Both the position numbers and the translations under genes were made by a program. The notes under the pieces were generated by a model, which saw only the letters and a program-made list of their open reading frames with translations, did no database searches and was not told where the DNA came from. Positions 32,659-43,154 of a stretch of 64,000 nt of DNA are shown one piece after another. The number at the start of each line of letters is the position of its first letter. The first letter of the stretch is position 1. Source of the stretch: Prevotella sp. (GTDB taxonomy: Bacteria; Bacteroidota; Bacteroidia; Bacteroidales; Bacteroidaceae); NCBI GenBank assembly GCA_017561825.1, contig JAFZBK010000010.1, positions 1-64,000 on the forward strand, given 5' to 3'.

Positions 32659-33945
32659 TTAAAAACCCATAAACGCTAACAAATCGGCCACCAGATAGCT
32701 GCTGCCGCCTACGAAGATGAAATCGTCGGGATGGGCTTCTGAAAGGGCTTGGCGGTAGGCTGCATGTACGGTAGGATAGGCGTTGCCTTGTAGTTGCAGT
32801 TCTTCTCCCAACGCTTGGACACGTTTGGCGGGAATGGCACGGTGTGAACTGGCTTGTGTCCAATAATAGACAGCCTGTTTGGGTAGCATCTGCATGACCG
32901 TACGGATATCCTTATCATCTACCATGCCGAAGACAATGCGCAGCTGTTTGCAGGGGGTGTTGGCAATCTGCGGAGCCAGATACTGCCAACCGCCGGTGTT
33001 ATGACCAGTGTCACAGATCACAAGCGGTTTTGTCTGCAATGTCTGCCAACGCCCCATCAGTCCTGTCATCTCGGTGACATGTGCCATACCGTTGATCACT
33101 GCTTCTTCTATATTGATATGTTGTAGAATATCGGTATAGGTTTCCAAGGCCCTGACGGCACAGAGAATGGTACGTTTGTTCTTTTCCTGACAATAGCCCT
33201 TCAGCTCGAAGTCTAAATCCTTGAGTTGAAGCTTGGCAAGTTGGGGATCTTGGAATAGGTCCATACTGAACGACTCGGCAAAGAGGAGTGGGGCATGGTG
33301 CTTCTCTGCCGTTTGCATGAATACGGACTTTGTCTCTGGCGTTGTCTCACCAATCACTACAGGAATATGTTCCTTGATGATACCAGCCTTCTCAGCAGCA
33401 ATCTTTGCCAACGTATCTCCCAAGAACTGGGTGTGGTCGAAGCTGATATTGGTGATGACGGAGAGGAGGGGAGTGATGATGTTCGTGCAATCAAGTCGTC
33501 CACCTAATCCCACCTCAATCACGGCAATATCCACCTCCTGCTCAGCGAAGTATTTGAAGGCCATCGCAGTGGTGAGCTCAAAGAAAGAGGGGTGTAAAGG
33601 CTCAAAGAAAGCACGTTCTTGTTCAACAAAATCAACTACGTATTCTTTGCTGATACATAACCCGTTAACGCGTATTCGTTCACGGAAATCTACAAGGTGT
33701 GGTGAAGTGTATAATCCTACCTTATAACCTGCTGATTGCAGGATGGCAGCGAGGGTATGGGAACAAGATCCCTTACCGTTCGTGCCTGCTACATGGATGG
33801 TTTTGAATTGATGATGCGGATGACCGAAATGTTCATCCAGGGCATAGGTGTTGCTGAGGCCTTCCTTGTAGGCGCTCGCCCCAGTCTTCTCAAAGACAGG
33901 TGTGACGTGGAACAGGTAATCAACCGTTTCCTCGTAGGTCATCAT
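32659..33945 (-). CDS. folC: Bifunctional folylpolyglutamate/dihydrofolate synthase
   Basis: Mur-ligase-family enzyme that adds glutamate to dihydropteroate or folates. 428 residues with the P-loop in HVAGTNGKGSCSHTLA near residues 51-66, LYTSPHLVDFRERI near 78-91, the Mg-binding region in VIEVGLGGRLDCTN near 141-154, ITNISFDHTQFLG near 163, CDTGHNTGGW near 306 and a Rossmann C-terminal domain (VFGMVDDKD). The start overlaps the dnaJ stop as TGATG, so translation is probably coupled; a TTG three bases further upstream is unlikely. Confidence 0.94.
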   Translation of the reverse strand: MMTYEETVDYLFHVTPVFEKTGASAYKEGLSNTYALDEHFGHPHHQFKTIHVAGTNGKGSCSHTLAAILQSAGYKVGLYTSPHLVDFRERIRVNGLCISKEYVVDFVEQERAFFEPLHPSFFELTTAMAFKYFAEQEVDIAVIEVGLGGRLDCTNIITPLLSVITNISFDHTQFLGDTLAKIAAEKAGIIKEHIPVVIGETTPETKSVFMQTAEKHHAPLLFAESFSMDLFQDPQLAKLQLKDLDFELKGYCQEKNKRTILCAVRALETYTDILQHINIEEAVINGMAHVTEMTGLMGRWQTLQTKPLVICDTGHNTGGWQYLAPQIANTPCKQLRIVFGMVDDKDIRTVMQMLPKQAVYYWTQASSHRAIPAKRVQALGEELQLQGNAYPTVHAAYRQALSEAHPDDFIFVGGSSYLVADLLAFMGF

Positions 33946-35105
33946 CAACTGAAGTAATTACGGAATTTCTCGAAAATGCTCTTCTTCGTGTCGTTGTCGC
34001 CTTTGAAGTTATCGCTCTTCTGCAACTCCTCAAGGGCTTTCTTCTCATCCTTGGAGAGTTCTTTGGGGACGTAGATGCTGATGTTCACGATGAGATCGCC
34101 AGTGTCACGACCATATCCCTGCACGTCACGTAATCCTTTGTCACGCAGACGGAGTGTCTTACCCGGCTGAGTGCCCGGCTCGATTTTGATCTTCACCTTC
34201 GAGCCGTCAACAGTGGGAATCTCTGCCGTGCCACCTAAAGCAGCTGTGGGGAAGTCGAGCAACAGGTTATAGATCAGGTTACTGCCATCACGGACAAAGG
34301 TATTGTTCGGCTCTTCCTCGATGAACACCTGGATATTACCTGCAATACCGTTGTGGATGGCGGCATTACCTTTACCAGGAACGTTTACCACCATACCCTC
34401 GGCTACGCCTGCAGGAATCTTGATTTCCACCACCTCGTCGCCCTTGACGATACCAGTGCCGTGGCACTCATGACATTTATTCTTGATGATCTTGCCTTCG
34501 CCCTGACAGGTAGGACAAACGCTTTGGGTCTGCATCATGCCAAACAGACTTTGTGTAGTACGTGTCACCACACCGCTGCCATGACATGTTGCACAGGTCT
34601 CAGTACCGCTACCATCTTCTGCTCCTGTGCCATGACAGTGCTGACAGGTAACGTCTTTTCTTACCTTGAACTTTTTGGTAACGCCCGTGGCTACTTCCTG
34701 AAGGGAAAGGCGGACCTTCAAACGAAGGTCGGAACCACGGTGCTGAGCAGGCTGTCTGCTACCACCTCCAAAGCCACTGAAGCCAGAGAATCCGCCATGT
34801 CCGCCAAACACATCACCGAACATGGAGAAGATATCATCCATAGAGAAGCCACCGCTTGAGAATCCGCCGAAGCCGCCCATGTTAGGACCGTCGAAGCCGA
34901 ACTGGTCGTATTGCTGACGTTTCTGCGGATCATGGAGCACATCGTAGGCCTCTGCGGCCTCCTTGAACTTCTCTTCCGCTTCTTTGTTACCGGGATTTCT
35001 GTCAGGATGGTATTTGATGGCTATCTTTCGATAGGCTTTCTTGATATCTTCCTCACTGGCGTTCTTGTCAACGCCCAGCACCTCGTAGTAGTCGCGCTTT
35101 GCCAT
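33945..35105 (-). CDS. dnaJ: Chaperone protein DnaJ
   Basis: Hsp40 co-chaperone of DnaK. 386 residues: J domain 4-67 with HPD at 33-35, Gly/Phe-rich linker about 76-120, a zinc-binding domain with four Cys-x-x-Cys-x-Gly-x-Gly motifs ([32 protein letters not shown]) at about 150-215, then the substrate-binding beta domains. It follows grpE through a gap made entirely of 7-base array and overlaps folC. dnaK is not in the window. Confidence 0.97.
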   Translation of the reverse strand: MAKRDYYEVLGVDKNASEEDIKKAYRKIAIKYHPDRNPGNKEAEEKFKEAAEAYDVLHDPQKRQQYDQFGFDGPNMGGFGGFSSGGFSMDDIFSMFGDVFGGHGGFSGFSGFGGGSRQPAQHRGSDLRLKVRLSLQEVATGVTKKFKVRKDVTCQHCHGTGAEDGSGTETCATCHGSGVVTRTTQSLFGMMQTQSVCPTCQGEGKIIKNKCHECHGTGIVKGDEVVEIKIPAGVAEGMVVNVPGKGNAAIHNGIAGNIQVFIEEEPNNTFVRDGSNLIYNLLLDFPTAALGGTAEIPTVDGSKVKIKIEPGTQPGKTLRLRDKGLRDVQGYGRDTGDLIVNISIYVPKELSKDEKKALEELQKSDNFKGDNDTKKSIFEKFRNYFS

Positions 35106-35132
35106 TTAATTGTCAATTGTCAATTATCAATT
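35106..35132. repeat. 7-base array forming the grpE/dnaJ junction
   Basis: On the minus strand AATTGAT, AATTGAC twice, then AATTAA next to the dnaJ ATG. It spans nearly the full 28-base gap. Confidence 0.92.
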
Positions 35133-35133
35133 A

Positions 35134-35712
35134 TTACTGTCCCACTGCCACTTTGGCATGGCGGATTACTTTGTCGTTCAGCGTATAACCCGTCTGCACA
35201 CAGTCGATAACCATACCTTTCTTATCGTCGCCCATGCCAGGAACCATAGCAATGGCCTCGTGGTAGTCAACATCGAACGGTTTCTCCTCGGTCTCGATCT
35301 TCTTCACCCCCAGTCCTTCAAGGGTCTTGATGAACTTATGGTAAATCAGTTCCATACCTTGTTTGATGGCTTCAGGATCCTCGGTCTGGTCGGCCAAGGC
35401 ACGCTCGAAATCATCCAGCACAGGCAGGATGGCCGTAATGGTTTTCTCACCACCGTTAAGGATCAGCTCAGCCTTCTCCTTGATGGTGCGCTTGCGGTAG
35501 TTCTCGAACTCAGCACGAGCACGCAGATACTGGTCTTTGAGCTGGGCGATTTCTTCCTCGGCCTTTTCAAGAGGGGATTGTTCGCTGGTTTCTTCTTCGC
35601 TAGAATCACTAGTTGTACTAGTTTCACTAGTTTCGCTAGTTTCATTAGTTTCGCTAGCTTCGCTTGCGTTCTCTGTTATCTCTTCTTCGATATTGATATC
35701 TTTCTCTTCCAT
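35134..35712 (-). CDS. grpE: Nucleotide exchange factor GrpE
   Basis: Releases ADP from DnaK. 192 residues: an acidic low-complexity N-terminus (about 1-50), the long dimer helix (EKAEEEIAQLKDQYLRARAEF at about 53-73, then ENYRKRTIKEK), DDFERAL near 103 and the C-terminal beta wing with GVKKIE, FDVDYHEAIAMV and VGYTL-like VQTGYTLNDKVIRHAKVAV. Residues 17-37 (repeats of Glu-Thr-Ser) are encoded by a 9-base array. The frame extends to 35742 but MEEKD at 35712 is the natural start. Confidence 0.95.
   Translation of the reverse strand: MEEKDINIEEEITENASEASETNETSETSETSTTSDSSEEETSEQSPLEKAEEEIAQLKDQYLRARAEFENYRKRTIKEKAELILNGGEKTITAILPVLDDFERALADQTEDPEAIKQGMELIYHKFIKTLEGLGVKKIETEEKPFDVDYHEAIAMVPGMGDDKKGMVIDCVQTGYTLNDKVIRHAKVAVGQ
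35600..35662. repeat. 9-base tandem array inside grpE (CTAGTTTCG)
   Basis: Seven 9-base units (CTAGAATCA, CTAGTTGTA, CTAGTTTCA, CTAGTTTCG, CTAGTTTCA, TTAGTTTCG, CTAGCTTCG). On the coding strand each is three codons, Glu-Thr/Ala/Asn-Ser, so copy number can change without loss of frame. Confidence 0.92.
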
Positions 35713-35781
35713 AATTACAATGTTTTTATTTCTGCTGAACAATCAGCAAATATCATGCCAAATCATTCATGGTCAGTTGGG

Positions 35782-37413
<1,632 letters not shown>

Positions 37414-37420
37414 TTATACA

Positions 37421-38044
37421 CTATTGTTTCTTTCCTTTCTTTTGCTTGATGACGAAGAAGATGACCGCGATGATGACGAGCGCGATGATCGTCCATTTGA
37501 TGTAGTCGCCGTACTCCATGATCTTGTCGTTGAGCTCACTCTCTGGTACGATGGCATGCAGATACCAACCCAGTGCAGCCAGAATGCAGTTCCATACGCC
37601 TGCACCAAGGGTAGTGTAGAGCAGGAACCACAGATAAGGCATCTTAGCCAGACCTGCGGGTATGGAGATCAGATGTCGGATACCAGGGATCAGTCGTCCG
37701 GTAATCGTGGCCACCATACCATGGTCGTAGAAGTATTTCTCACTCTTCTCCACCTTCTGCTGGTTCAACAGACACAAGTGGCCCAGCTTACTGTTGGCGA
37801 ACTTATACACCACAGGTCGTCCTACGAAGTAAGCCACCACGTAGTTGATGGTAGCACCGAGGTCGGCACCAAGGGTAGAGAAGAGGATGACCAGCCAGAT
37901 GTTCAGGTTACCGCCGGCTGCATGATAGGCTGCCGGACTGACCACCAGTTCTGACGGTACAGGTATCACGGTACTCTCAAGCATCATCAGGAAGAATACT
38001 GTTCCGTAGTTGAGGTTACCGAGTAGGGATGAGATCCAATTCAT
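37421..38044 (-). CDS. DedA-family membrane protein
   Basis: 207 residues with four to five hydrophobic segments, a SNARE-associated (VTT/DedA) domain: ESTVIPVPSELVV near residues 23-35, LGADLGATINYVVAYFVGRP near 58-76, and the family signature GRLIPGIRHLISIPAGLAKM near 115-134, with the membrane-embedded Arg and Pro residues. DedA proteins act in phospholipid handling and envelope homeostasis; undecaprenyl-phosphate translocation has been shown for some. It is 25 bases before the ABC-F gene and 6 after the TPR gene, probably one unit. Confidence 0.88.
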   Translation of the reverse strand: MNWISSLLGNLNYGTVFFLMMLESTVIPVPSELVVSPAAYHAAGGNLNIWLVILFSTLGADLGATINYVVAYFVGRPVVYKFANSKLGHLCLLNQQKVEKSEKYFYDHGMVATITGRLIPGIRHLISIPAGLAKMPYLWFLLYTTLGAGVWNCILAALGWYLHAIVPESELNDKIMEYGDYIKWTIIALVIIAVIFFVIKQKKGKKQ

Positions 38045-38050
38045 ATTTTG

Positions 38051-38626
38051 TTATGATTCCTTTTCGTTGTGATTATTCATCTTGCCCAGATAAGACATGG
38101 CCTCTTCAGGATGGTTGGTATGTGAATAGGCGACAGCCAGTTCCTGATACAGATTCGTTGGTTCGAACAAGCACATGCCATCATTCTCCATGAGTTGTTC
38201 AGCCTTTTTCAGATGATCCAGCGCCTCCTCGAACCGGTTGAGGTCATTCAGACAAATCCCTTGGAGGAATTCTCCGTTCGCATTGGAGGGCATCAGCTCA
38301 CAATACCGTTCGAAACAGTGCAATGCACCTTCAATATTGCCAAGCACATACAGTCCATTCGCCTTGTAGTAGATGGCCTCGGGGTCATTGGGATTGATAG
38401 CCAGCGCATATTCGCTACTTGTCACGCACTCCTTGGTCTCCCCGTTCTTAAACTGTGTATTTGCTAGCAAGTTCCAATAGGAAACAGCGTATGGGTCGCG
38501 GTCGATTAACTGGTTGATAATCCGCTTGGCTTCTTCGTACTTTCCTTCTATGGTAAGAAGTGTTGCCTTTAACTCCAGATACTCATCATCCTTGAACCCT
38601 TCAGTATGGGAATCGTCTTGAATCAT
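38051..38626 (-). CDS. TPR-repeat protein
   Basis: 191 residues made almost entirely of tetratricopeptide helices. Recognisable repeats include KATLLTIEGKYEEAKRIINQ (about 18-37), YWNLLANTQFKNGETKECV, AIYYKANGLYVLGNIEGALH (near 84) and FLQGICLNDLNRFEEALDHL (near 118). No signal peptide, so a cytosolic scaffold or adaptor is expected. Its start overlaps the glnS stop by one base. Partner unknown. Confidence 0.8.
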   Translation of the reverse strand: MIQDDSHTEGFKDDEYLELKATLLTIEGKYEEAKRIINQLIDRDPYAVSYWNLLANTQFKNGETKECVTSSEYALAINPNDPEAIYYKANGLYVLGNIEGALHCFERYCELMPSNANGEFLQGICLNDLNRFEEALDHLKKAEQLMENDGMCLFEPTNLYQELAVAYSHTNHPEEAMSYLGKMNNHNEKES

Positions 38627-40431
38627 TATCTGTTTTTAGTCCACGTATCCTTTAATCCTACGGTCTTGTTGAACACCGGATGACCGTCAGTACTGTCAAG
38701 ATCAGCCATAAAATAACCGATGCGCTGGAACTGCAGGTATTGTCCTGGCTTCATGGTAGCGGCAAACGGCTCAATGTAGCAGTTACTGATCACATGGAGG
38801 GAGTCGGGGTTGATGATCTGACGCATAGCGGTAACGGCATCACACTGCTGCTCCTCACGGATGGCAGCCATCTCGTCACGCGGATTCTCTACCTTCCACA
38901 GACGGTCGTAGAGGCGTACCTCTGCTTTGACGGCATGCAGACAGCTTACCCAGTGCAGTGTCTTACCTTTGATCTTACGGTTAGAGCCAGGTAATCCGCT
39001 GCGTGACTCTGGGTCGTAGGTGCAGTAAATAGTGGTTATGCGACCCTCTGCATCCGTATCGAAAGGATGTTCCTCGTCGCACTTGATGATATAGGCATTC
39101 TTCAGGCGCACCTCCTTACCGGGAGCCAAGCGCATGAACTTCTTCTCGGCCACAGCCTGGAAGTCATCACGTTCAATCCACAGTTCCCTGCTGAACTCAA
39201 CGGTATGGGTACCGTCTTCCTCGCATTCGGGATTGTTCACGGCTGTGAGTTGCTCCACCAAATCCTCAGGATAGTTGGTGAGCACTACCTTCACGGGATC
39301 AAGCACTGCGGAAACACGCAGGGCACGTCCGTTCAGGTCATCACGAACTGCACTCTCCAGCAACTGGATCTCGTTCAGTGCGTCATAGGTGGTATAACCA
39401 ATCTTGTTGATGAACTTGATGATGCTCTCGGGTGAGTAGCCACGGCGACGGAATCCGCATACTGTCGGCATGCGGGGATCATCCCAGCCGTTCACAAGGT
39501 GTTCGTTGACGAGTGCCAACAGGTTACGCTTCGACATCAGGGTATAGCTGAGGTTCAACTTGTTGAACTCCGTCTGGCGCGGACCCTGATAAGAATCCAG
39601 TTTTTCTAGTTTCTCTAGTTTACCAAGTTTTACGAGTCTTTCAGGATCAATGGCAGCAAGCCACTCCTTCATCCATCCCACAAACAAATCATACAAAGGA
39701 CGGTGCTCCACAAACTCCAACGTACAGAGTGAGTGGGTAACGCCCTCGAGGAAGTCGCACTGTCCATGGGTGAAATCGTACATGGGGTAGGCGTTCCACT
39801 TGTTACCCGTCTTCACATGCGGGATGTTCAGCACGCGGTAGATGAGCGGATCACGGAACAGCATGTTGGGATGAGCCATATCAATCTTGGCACGCAGCAC
39901 CAAGGTGCCAGGCTGACACTCACCGCTGTTCATGTATTCGAACAGACGGAGGTTTTCTTCAGTAGGACGATCCCTGTAAGGACTGTTCGTGCCGGGAGAG
40001 GTAGTGGTTCCCTTCTGCTGCGCAATTACCTCTGCACTCTGCTCATCCACATAGGCACGTCCTTGCTTGATGAGCCATACGGCAAAGTCCCAGAGTTCCT
40101 GGAAGTAGTCGCTGGCATAATACACATTTGCCCACTTGAATCCCATCCACTGGATGTCACGCTCAATACTCTCGATATATTCAGTATCCTCTTTCTGAGG
40201 GTTGGTGTCATCAAAGCGCCGGTTACAGACGCCTCCGTATTGCTCGGTAATGCCGAAATCAAGGGCAATAGCCTTGGCATGACCAATGTGCAGATAACCG
40301 TTGGGCTCCGGCGGGAAACGTGTCTGTATCCTTCCTCCGTTCTTACCTTCTGCCAAGTCATCTACCACTATCTGTTCCACGAAGTTCAGACTTTTCCTGA
40401 CCTCGTTATTATTCTCTTTGATCTCTGTCAT
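38626..40431 (-). CDS. glnS: Glutaminyl-tRNA synthetase
   Basis: Class I synthetase that charges tRNA-Gln. 601 residues with the HIGH motif in FPPEPNGYLHIGHAKAI near residues 39-55, FDDTNP near 74, a KMSKS-type loop VMSKR-like TLMSKRNLL near 293, and two C-terminal beta-barrel anticodon domains. Residues about 266-277 (LVKLGKLEKLEKL) form an insert encoded by a 9-base array, between the acceptor-binding region and RQTEFNKLNLSYT. Presence of glnS implies direct glutaminylation. The promoter -7 box TACCTTTG is at 40458-40465. Confidence 0.95.
   Translation of the reverse strand: MTEIKENNNEVRKSLNFVEQIVVDDLAEGKNGGRIQTRFPPEPNGYLHIGHAKAIALDFGITEQYGGVCNRRFDDTNPQKEDTEYIESIERDIQWMGFKWANVYYASDYFQELWDFAVWLIKQGRAYVDEQSAEVIAQQKGTTTSPGTNSPYRDRPTEENLRLFEYMNSGECQPGTLVLRAKIDMAHPNMLFRDPLIYRVLNIPHVKTGNKWNAYPMYDFTHGQCDFLEGVTHSLCTLEFVEHRPLYDLFVGWMKEWLAAIDPERLVKLGKLEKLEKLDSYQGPRQTEFNKLNLSYTLMSKRNLLALVNEHLVNGWDDPRMPTVCGFRRRGYSPESIIKFINKIGYTTYDALNEIQLLESAVRDDLNGRALRVSAVLDPVKVVLTNYPEDLVEQLTAVNNPECEEDGTHTVEFSRELWIERDDFQAVAEKKFMRLAPGKEVRLKNAYIIKCDEEHPFDTDAEGRITTIYCTYDPESRSGLPGSNRKIKGKTLHWVSCLHAVKAEVRLYDRLWKVENPRDEMAAIREEQQCDAVTAMRQIINPDSLHVISNCYIEPFAATMKPGQYLQFQRIGYFMADLDSTDGHPVFNKTVGLKDTWTKNR
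39601..39636. repeat. 9-base tandem array inside glnS (TTTCTCTAG)
   Basis: Units TTTTTCTAG, TTTCTCTAG, TTTACCAAG, TTTTACGAG. On the coding strand each gives a Leu-x-Lys-type triplet, producing a Lys/Leu-rich insert. Confidence 0.85.
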
Positions 40432-40457
40432 ATACTAATAAGGTGTTATTTTGCGCA

Positions 40458-40465
40458 CAAAGGTA
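40458..40465 (-). promoter_or_regulatory. -7 box of glnS
   Basis: TACCTTTG on the minus strand, 26 bases before the ATG. Confidence 0.62.
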
Positions 40466-40558
40466 CAACAATTCTATGAGAAAACGGACAAACCCCAAAT
40501 GATTTTGCGAAATATGCGTTAATCTTAAAAAAAATATGTTATGAAACATACTAAATAA

Positions 40559-40590
40559 TTTGTGAGGTCGGTAAAATAGCCGTACCTTTG
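40559..40590 (+). promoter_or_regulatory. Plus-strand promoter in the glnS-proS gap
   Basis: TTTG (40559-40562), 20-base spacer, TACCTTTG (40583-40590). Both flanking genes are on the minus strand, so it does not serve either of them. Confidence 0.72.
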
Positions 40591-40596
40591 CCGCCG

Positions 40597-40685
40597 TTAT
40601 CCTGAATACAATCTTTTTACCTTAACAAAAGCTAATACCTATTTGAGAGAGATGCCTGCCTCTGCGAAGAGCCAGGCATTCTTTA
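40597..40685 (+). ncRNA. Candidate small RNA 3 (about 90 nt)
   Basis: Begins a few bases after the plus-strand -7 box and ends with hairpin atgcctg/caggcat (about 40652-40679) followed by TCTTTATT. No useful open frame lies inside. The rest of the 336-base gap holds only the glnS promoter and the proS terminator. The T-run is short, and it could instead be a long untranslated leader, but no plus-strand gene follows. Confidence 0.5.
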
Positions 40686-40719
40686 TTAATTACTAATCAA
40701 GATGCAAATACAAATACAA

Positions 40720-40747
40720 AAAAGAGGATACGTGCGCATCCTCTTTT
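40720..40747 (-). terminator. Terminator of proS
   Basis: 10-bp stem aaaagaggat/atcctctttt with an 8-base loop; the minus strand continues TTTTTTG. It lies 20 bases after the proS stop. Confidence 0.9.
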
Positions 40748-40767
40748 AAAGTACGTGTACCTTATTA

Positions 40768-42249
40768 TTAATAGCTACGAGCGATGATTACGCGGTACTT
40801 AGCTGGCTTGCCTGATACCATGTCGGTGCCAGGAGTCTGCTCCACGCCAAAAGGCACGCAGCGGATGGTAGCCTGCGTTTCTTCCTTGATCTGTGCCTCG
40901 GTCTCGGCAGTGCCGTCCCAGTGGCAGAGGAAGAAGCCGCCGTCTTTCACGCGCTCCTTGAACTCCTCGTAGTTGTCGCACTCATAGATGCGTGCATCGC
41001 GGTAGTCCTTAGCCTTCTTGAAGATATTCTGCTGGATATCCTCCAGTAGCTGCTCAACATATTGTACGATGCCCTCGATAGGACGTGTCTCCTTCTCCAA
41101 GGTATCACGGCGCATCACCTCGATGGTACCATTCTCCAGATCACGACCGCCCATAACGAGACGTACAGGTACACCCTTGAGCTCATAGTCGGCGAACTTA
41201 AAGCCAGGACGTTTATTGTCAGCATCATCATACTTTACGGTGATGCCAGCCTGACGCAACTCATCGATAACGGGCTGCAATCGCTCACTGATACCTGCCA
41301 GCTGGTCGGCACCCTTGGTGATAGGTACGATAACCACCTGGATAGGAGCAAGGCGCGGTGGCAGAACAAGTCCGTTATCATCACTGTGCGTCATGATCAG
41401 CGCACCAATGAGTCGTGTAGATACACCCCATGAGGTGGCCCACACATATTCGGGTTTGTTGTCCTTATTCAGATAAGTAACCTCAAATGCCTTTGCGAAA
41501 TTCTGTCCGAGGAAATGTGAGGTACCGCTCTGCAGTGCCTTACCATCCTGCATCATCGCCTCGATGGTATAGGTGTCAAGGGCTCCGGCGAAACGCTCTG
41601 TCTCACTCTTCACACCCTGTATAACGGGAACAGCCATCCACTCCTCAGCGAACTTGGCATATACCTTCAGCATCTTCTGTGCTTCCTCTTCAGCCTCCTC
41701 ACGGGTGGCATGAGCGGTATGACCTTCCTGCCAGAGGAACTCACTGGTACGAAGGAAGGGACGGGTACGCATCTCCCAGCGCATCACGTTACACCACTGG
41801 TTGCACATCAGGGGCAGGTCGCGCCACGACTGGATCCAGTTCTTATAAGTGTTCCAGATAATGGTTTCGCTTGTAGGACGGATAATGAGCTCTTCCTCCA
41901 ACTTAGCAGCGGGATCAACAACCACGCCACTTTTATCTTCTGTAGCCTTAAGACGATAGTGAGTCACCACGGCACATTCCTTGGCGAAGCCTTCCACATG
42001 CTCAGCCTCTTTAGAGAGGAATGACTTGGGGATGAGCAGGGGGAAATAGGCGTTCTGTGCACCTGTCTCCTTGAACATCTTGTCAAGCTGCTGCTGCATC
42101 TTCTCCCAGATAGCGTAGCCGTAGGGCTTGATGACCATACAACCGCGCACTGCCGACTGCTCAGCGAGATCGGCCTTGACGATCAGGTCGTTGTACCACT
42201 GACTGTAATTGTCGGCACGTTTTGTCAATTCTTTCAGTTCTTTTGCCAT
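40768..42249 (-). CDS. proS: Prolyl-tRNA synthetase (archaeal/eukaryal type)
   Basis: Class II synthetase for tRNA-Pro. 493 residues, the short ProS type without the bacterial editing insertion: [15 protein letters not shown] near residue 38, RPTSETIIW near 124, motif 2 in [25 protein letters not shown] (about 154-178, shown in part as [15 protein letters not shown]), motif 3 in [15 protein letters not shown] near 276, an anticodon-binding domain and a C-terminal zinc-like domain ([13 protein letters not shown] ending in Tyr). Its own promoter (TATTTTTG, 42270-42277) diverges from that of the OmpA gene. Confidence 0.95.
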   Translation of the reverse strand: MAKELKELTKRADNYSQWYNDLIVKADLAEQSAVRGCMVIKPYGYAIWEKMQQQLDKMFKETGAQNAYFPLLIPKSFLSKEAEHVEGFAKECAVVTHYRLKATEDKSGVVVDPAAKLEEELIIRPTSETIIWNTYKNWIQSWRDLPLMCNQWCNVMRWEMRTRPFLRTSEFLWQEGHTAHATREEAEEEAQKMLKVYAKFAEEWMAVPVIQGVKSETERFAGALDTYTIEAMMQDGKALQSGTSHFLGQNFAKAFEVTYLNKDNKPEYVWATSWGVSTRLIGALIMTHSDDNGLVLPPRLAPIQVVIVPITKGADQLAGISERLQPVIDELRQAGITVKYDDADNKRPGFKFADYELKGVPVRLVMGGRDLENGTIEVMRRDTLEKETRPIEGIVQYVEQLLEDIQQNIFKKAKDYRDARIYECDNYEEFKERVKDGGFFLCHWDGTAETEAQIKEETQATIRCVPFGVEQTPGTDMVSGKPAKYRVIIARSY

Positions 42250-42269
42250 ATTGTTTCAAATTTCGGCTG

Positions 42270-42277
42270 CAAAAATA
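42270..42277 (-). promoter_or_regulatory. -7 box of proS
   Basis: TATTTTTG on the minus strand, 20 bases before the ATG. Confidence 0.5.
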
Positions 42278-42349
42278 CGAAAAAAATGCGAATTCCCGTC
42301 ATTCTCCCCGATACTTATTGATGATAAGTATAAAAAAATACTTATTTTC

Positions 42350-42380
42350 CTTGGTAATTCAGAAATTTCCATTATCTTTG
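42350..42380 (+). promoter_or_regulatory. Promoter of the OmpA-like gene
   Basis: CTTG (42350-42353), 19-base spacer, TATCTTTG (42373-42380), 54 bases before the ATG. Confidence 0.65.
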
Positions 42381-42434
42381 CAACGATAAAGTAGAAATTA
42401 CAGACACTCATTTTTAAACTAAAAACTTAAAGAC

Positions 42435-43154
42435 ATGAAGAATTTAAAATTATCTGTTCTGGGACTGTGTTCCATGTTTTTGTTAGCAGGTTGTGGTATG
42501 AGCAACACTGCTAAGGGTGGTATTTTTGGTGGCGCCAGTGGTGCTGCCTTAGGTGGAATTCTTGGCCAGGTAATCGGTCATAATACGAAGAGCACTGCTA
42601 TCGGTGCTGCTATCGGTACAGCTGTTGGTACTACTGCTGGTGTGCTGATTGGCAAGAAGATGGATAAGGCAAAGGCTGCTGCCGCTGCTGTTGAGAACGC
42701 AAAGGTTGAGGGTATCACCGATGCTAATGGTCAGACCATGGCTGTGAAGGTTACCTTCGATTCTGGTATCCTGTTCCCGTCAAGCAGTGCTACACTGCAG
42801 GCTGCTGCAAAGAACTCTCTGACAGAGTTTGCTAACGTGCTGAAGCAGAACAACGATGCTGACGTAGCCATCAAGGGTTATACCGACAATCAGGGCTGGA
42901 AGAACTCAACAGCTGCTCAGAGTGCCCAGAAGAACGAGGCTCTCTCACTACAGCGTGCCCAGAGCGTACAGAAGTACCTCAATGGACAGGGTGTGAGCAG
43001 CAGCCAGATCAAGAGCGTTGAAGGTCTTGGCGAGTCTGATCCCGTTGCCGACAACTCTACAGCTGCTGGTCGTCAGCAGAACCGTCGTGTAGAGGTTTAC
43101 CTCTTCCCGAGCCAGGCAATGATCGATGCCGCAAACAATGGCACACTTCAGTAA
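42435..43154 (+). CDS. OmpA-family lipoprotein with glycine-zipper segment
   Basis: 239 residues. A lipoprotein signal (LGLCSMFLLAGC) is followed by a glycine-zipper stretch (about residues 28-75, GGIFGGASGAALGGILG and AIGAAIGTAVGTTAGVLIG) and a C-terminal OmpA peptidoglycan-binding domain (about 105-230: TFDSGILFPSSSATL, VAIKGYTDNQG, LSLQRAQSVQKYLNGQG, GRQQNRRVEVYL). The asparagine and arginine residues that hold diaminopimelate are in place. Likely anchors the outer membrane to the cell wall. Its stop overlaps the mtgA start. Confidence 0.9.
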   Translation: MKNLKLSVLGLCSMFLLAGCGMSNTAKGGIFGGASGAALGGILGQVIGHNTKSTAIGAAIGTAVGTTAGVLIGKKMDKAKAAAAAVENAKVEGITDANGQTMAVKVTFDSGILFPSSSATLQAAAKNSLTEFANVLKQNNDADVAIKGYTDNQGWKNSTAAQSAQKNEALSLQRAQSVQKYLNGQGVSSSQIKSVEGLGESDPVADNSTAAGRQQNRRVEVYLFPSQAMIDAANNGTLQ

